Below, piece by piece: positions 45,524 through 45,558 of a stretch of 45,558 bases of DNA. Made by a program: the position numbers and the translations under genes. The notes under the pieces were generated by a model, which did no database searches, was not told the DNA's origin, and saw nothing but the letters and a program-made list of their open reading frames with translations. How positions within the stretch are numbered: the first letter of the stretch is position 1; every line of letters starts with the position of its first letter. Source of the stretch: Tindallia sp. MSAO_Bac2 (GTDB taxonomy: Bacteria > Bacillota > Clostridia > Peptostreptococcales > Tindalliaceae); NCBI GenBank assembly GCA_003838145.1, contig QYZZ01000115.1, positions 1-45,558 of the forward strand, written 5' to 3'.

Positions 45524-45558
45524 ATGGGAACAAACAGAAAACAACAATACAGTAGCGA
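45524..45558 (+). CDS. Start of a gene cut by the window edge
   Basis: ATG 45524 follows AAAGGAG (45508-45514) at nine bases and opens MGTNRKQQYSS before the window ends. A second ATG at 45520 in another frame meets a stop after 11 codons and is rejected. Too little is present to identify a family. Confidence 0.5.
   Translation, partial: MGTNRKQQYSS

Noticed and set aside
1-45558. Prophage, insertion sequence, CRISPR, toxin-antitoxin or defence island
   Set aside because: No integrase, transposase, direct repeat-spacer array or defence-type gene seen on either strand; gene order is conserved core throughout.

Overview
The window is a stretch of a low-GC Firmicutes chromosome, most likely an anaerobic, motile member of class Clostridia (possibly near the alkaliphilic or halophilic Natronincola/Tindallia/Alkaliphilus group). 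The evidence is gene order and protein family types: a Bacillus/Clostridium fla/che operon with FliY, CheC, CheD and SigD, a PolC-type replicative polymerase, ispG between rseP and polC, and frequent TTG starts behind strong GGAGG ribosome binding sites. The genus is a guess; the class is fairly safe. Every recognised complete gene lies on the + strand and spacing is very tight. No rRNA, tRNA, CRISPR array, prophage or insertion sequence was seen.

Region 1 (1-22534) is the distal part of the flagellar/chemotaxis operon: the tail of a small flagellar-operon protein, flgE (hook), flbD/swrD, motA-motB (stator), fliL, fliM, fliY (switch), cheY, fliO-fliP-fliQ-fliR-flhB-flhA (type III export gate), flhF-flhG (placement and number control), a PilZ c-di-GMP receptor (YcgR type), cheB, cheA, cheW, cheC, cheD (signalling and adaptation), sigD (late-gene sigma factor), a FapA/DUF342 gene, a small charged protein of unknown function and a SwrB-like membrane protein. 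Many genes overlap by 1-30 bases, which suggests translational coupling.

Region 2 (22535-34906) starts at a strong sigma-A-type promoter and carries rpsB, tsf, pyrH, frr, a small PASTA-like protein, uppS, cdsA, dxr, rseP, ispG and polC: translation, UMP kinase, undecaprenyl and phospholipid precursor synthesis, the MEP isoprenoid pathway, site-2 proteolysis and replication.

Region 3 (34890-45558) has its own promoter inside the 3' end of polC and a leader with a terminator-like hairpin, then rimP, nusA, rnpM, an L7Ae-family gene, infB, rbfA, nrnA, truB, ribF, rpsO and pnp: ribosome maturation, initiation and RNA turnover. A terminator follows pnp, then a near-consensus promoter and the first codons of another gene cut by the window edge.

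The gene content is mostly conserved core. The items most worth a second look are at the edges and between genes: a pair of DnaA boxes abutting a truncated flagellar gene at the left end, a strong GC mosaic inside flgE, the rimP-nusA, rpsO and rpsB leaders, a perfect 17-bp intercistronic hairpin after flgE, and three small or poorly characterised proteins (21756-22073, 22082-22534, 25486-25671). I did not find a clearly novel multi-gene system. No stretch over 300 bases lacks a gene; the longest are 1-298 (gene tail plus DnaA-box region), 22535-22691 (rpsB promoter and leader) and 34907-35047 (rimP leader).
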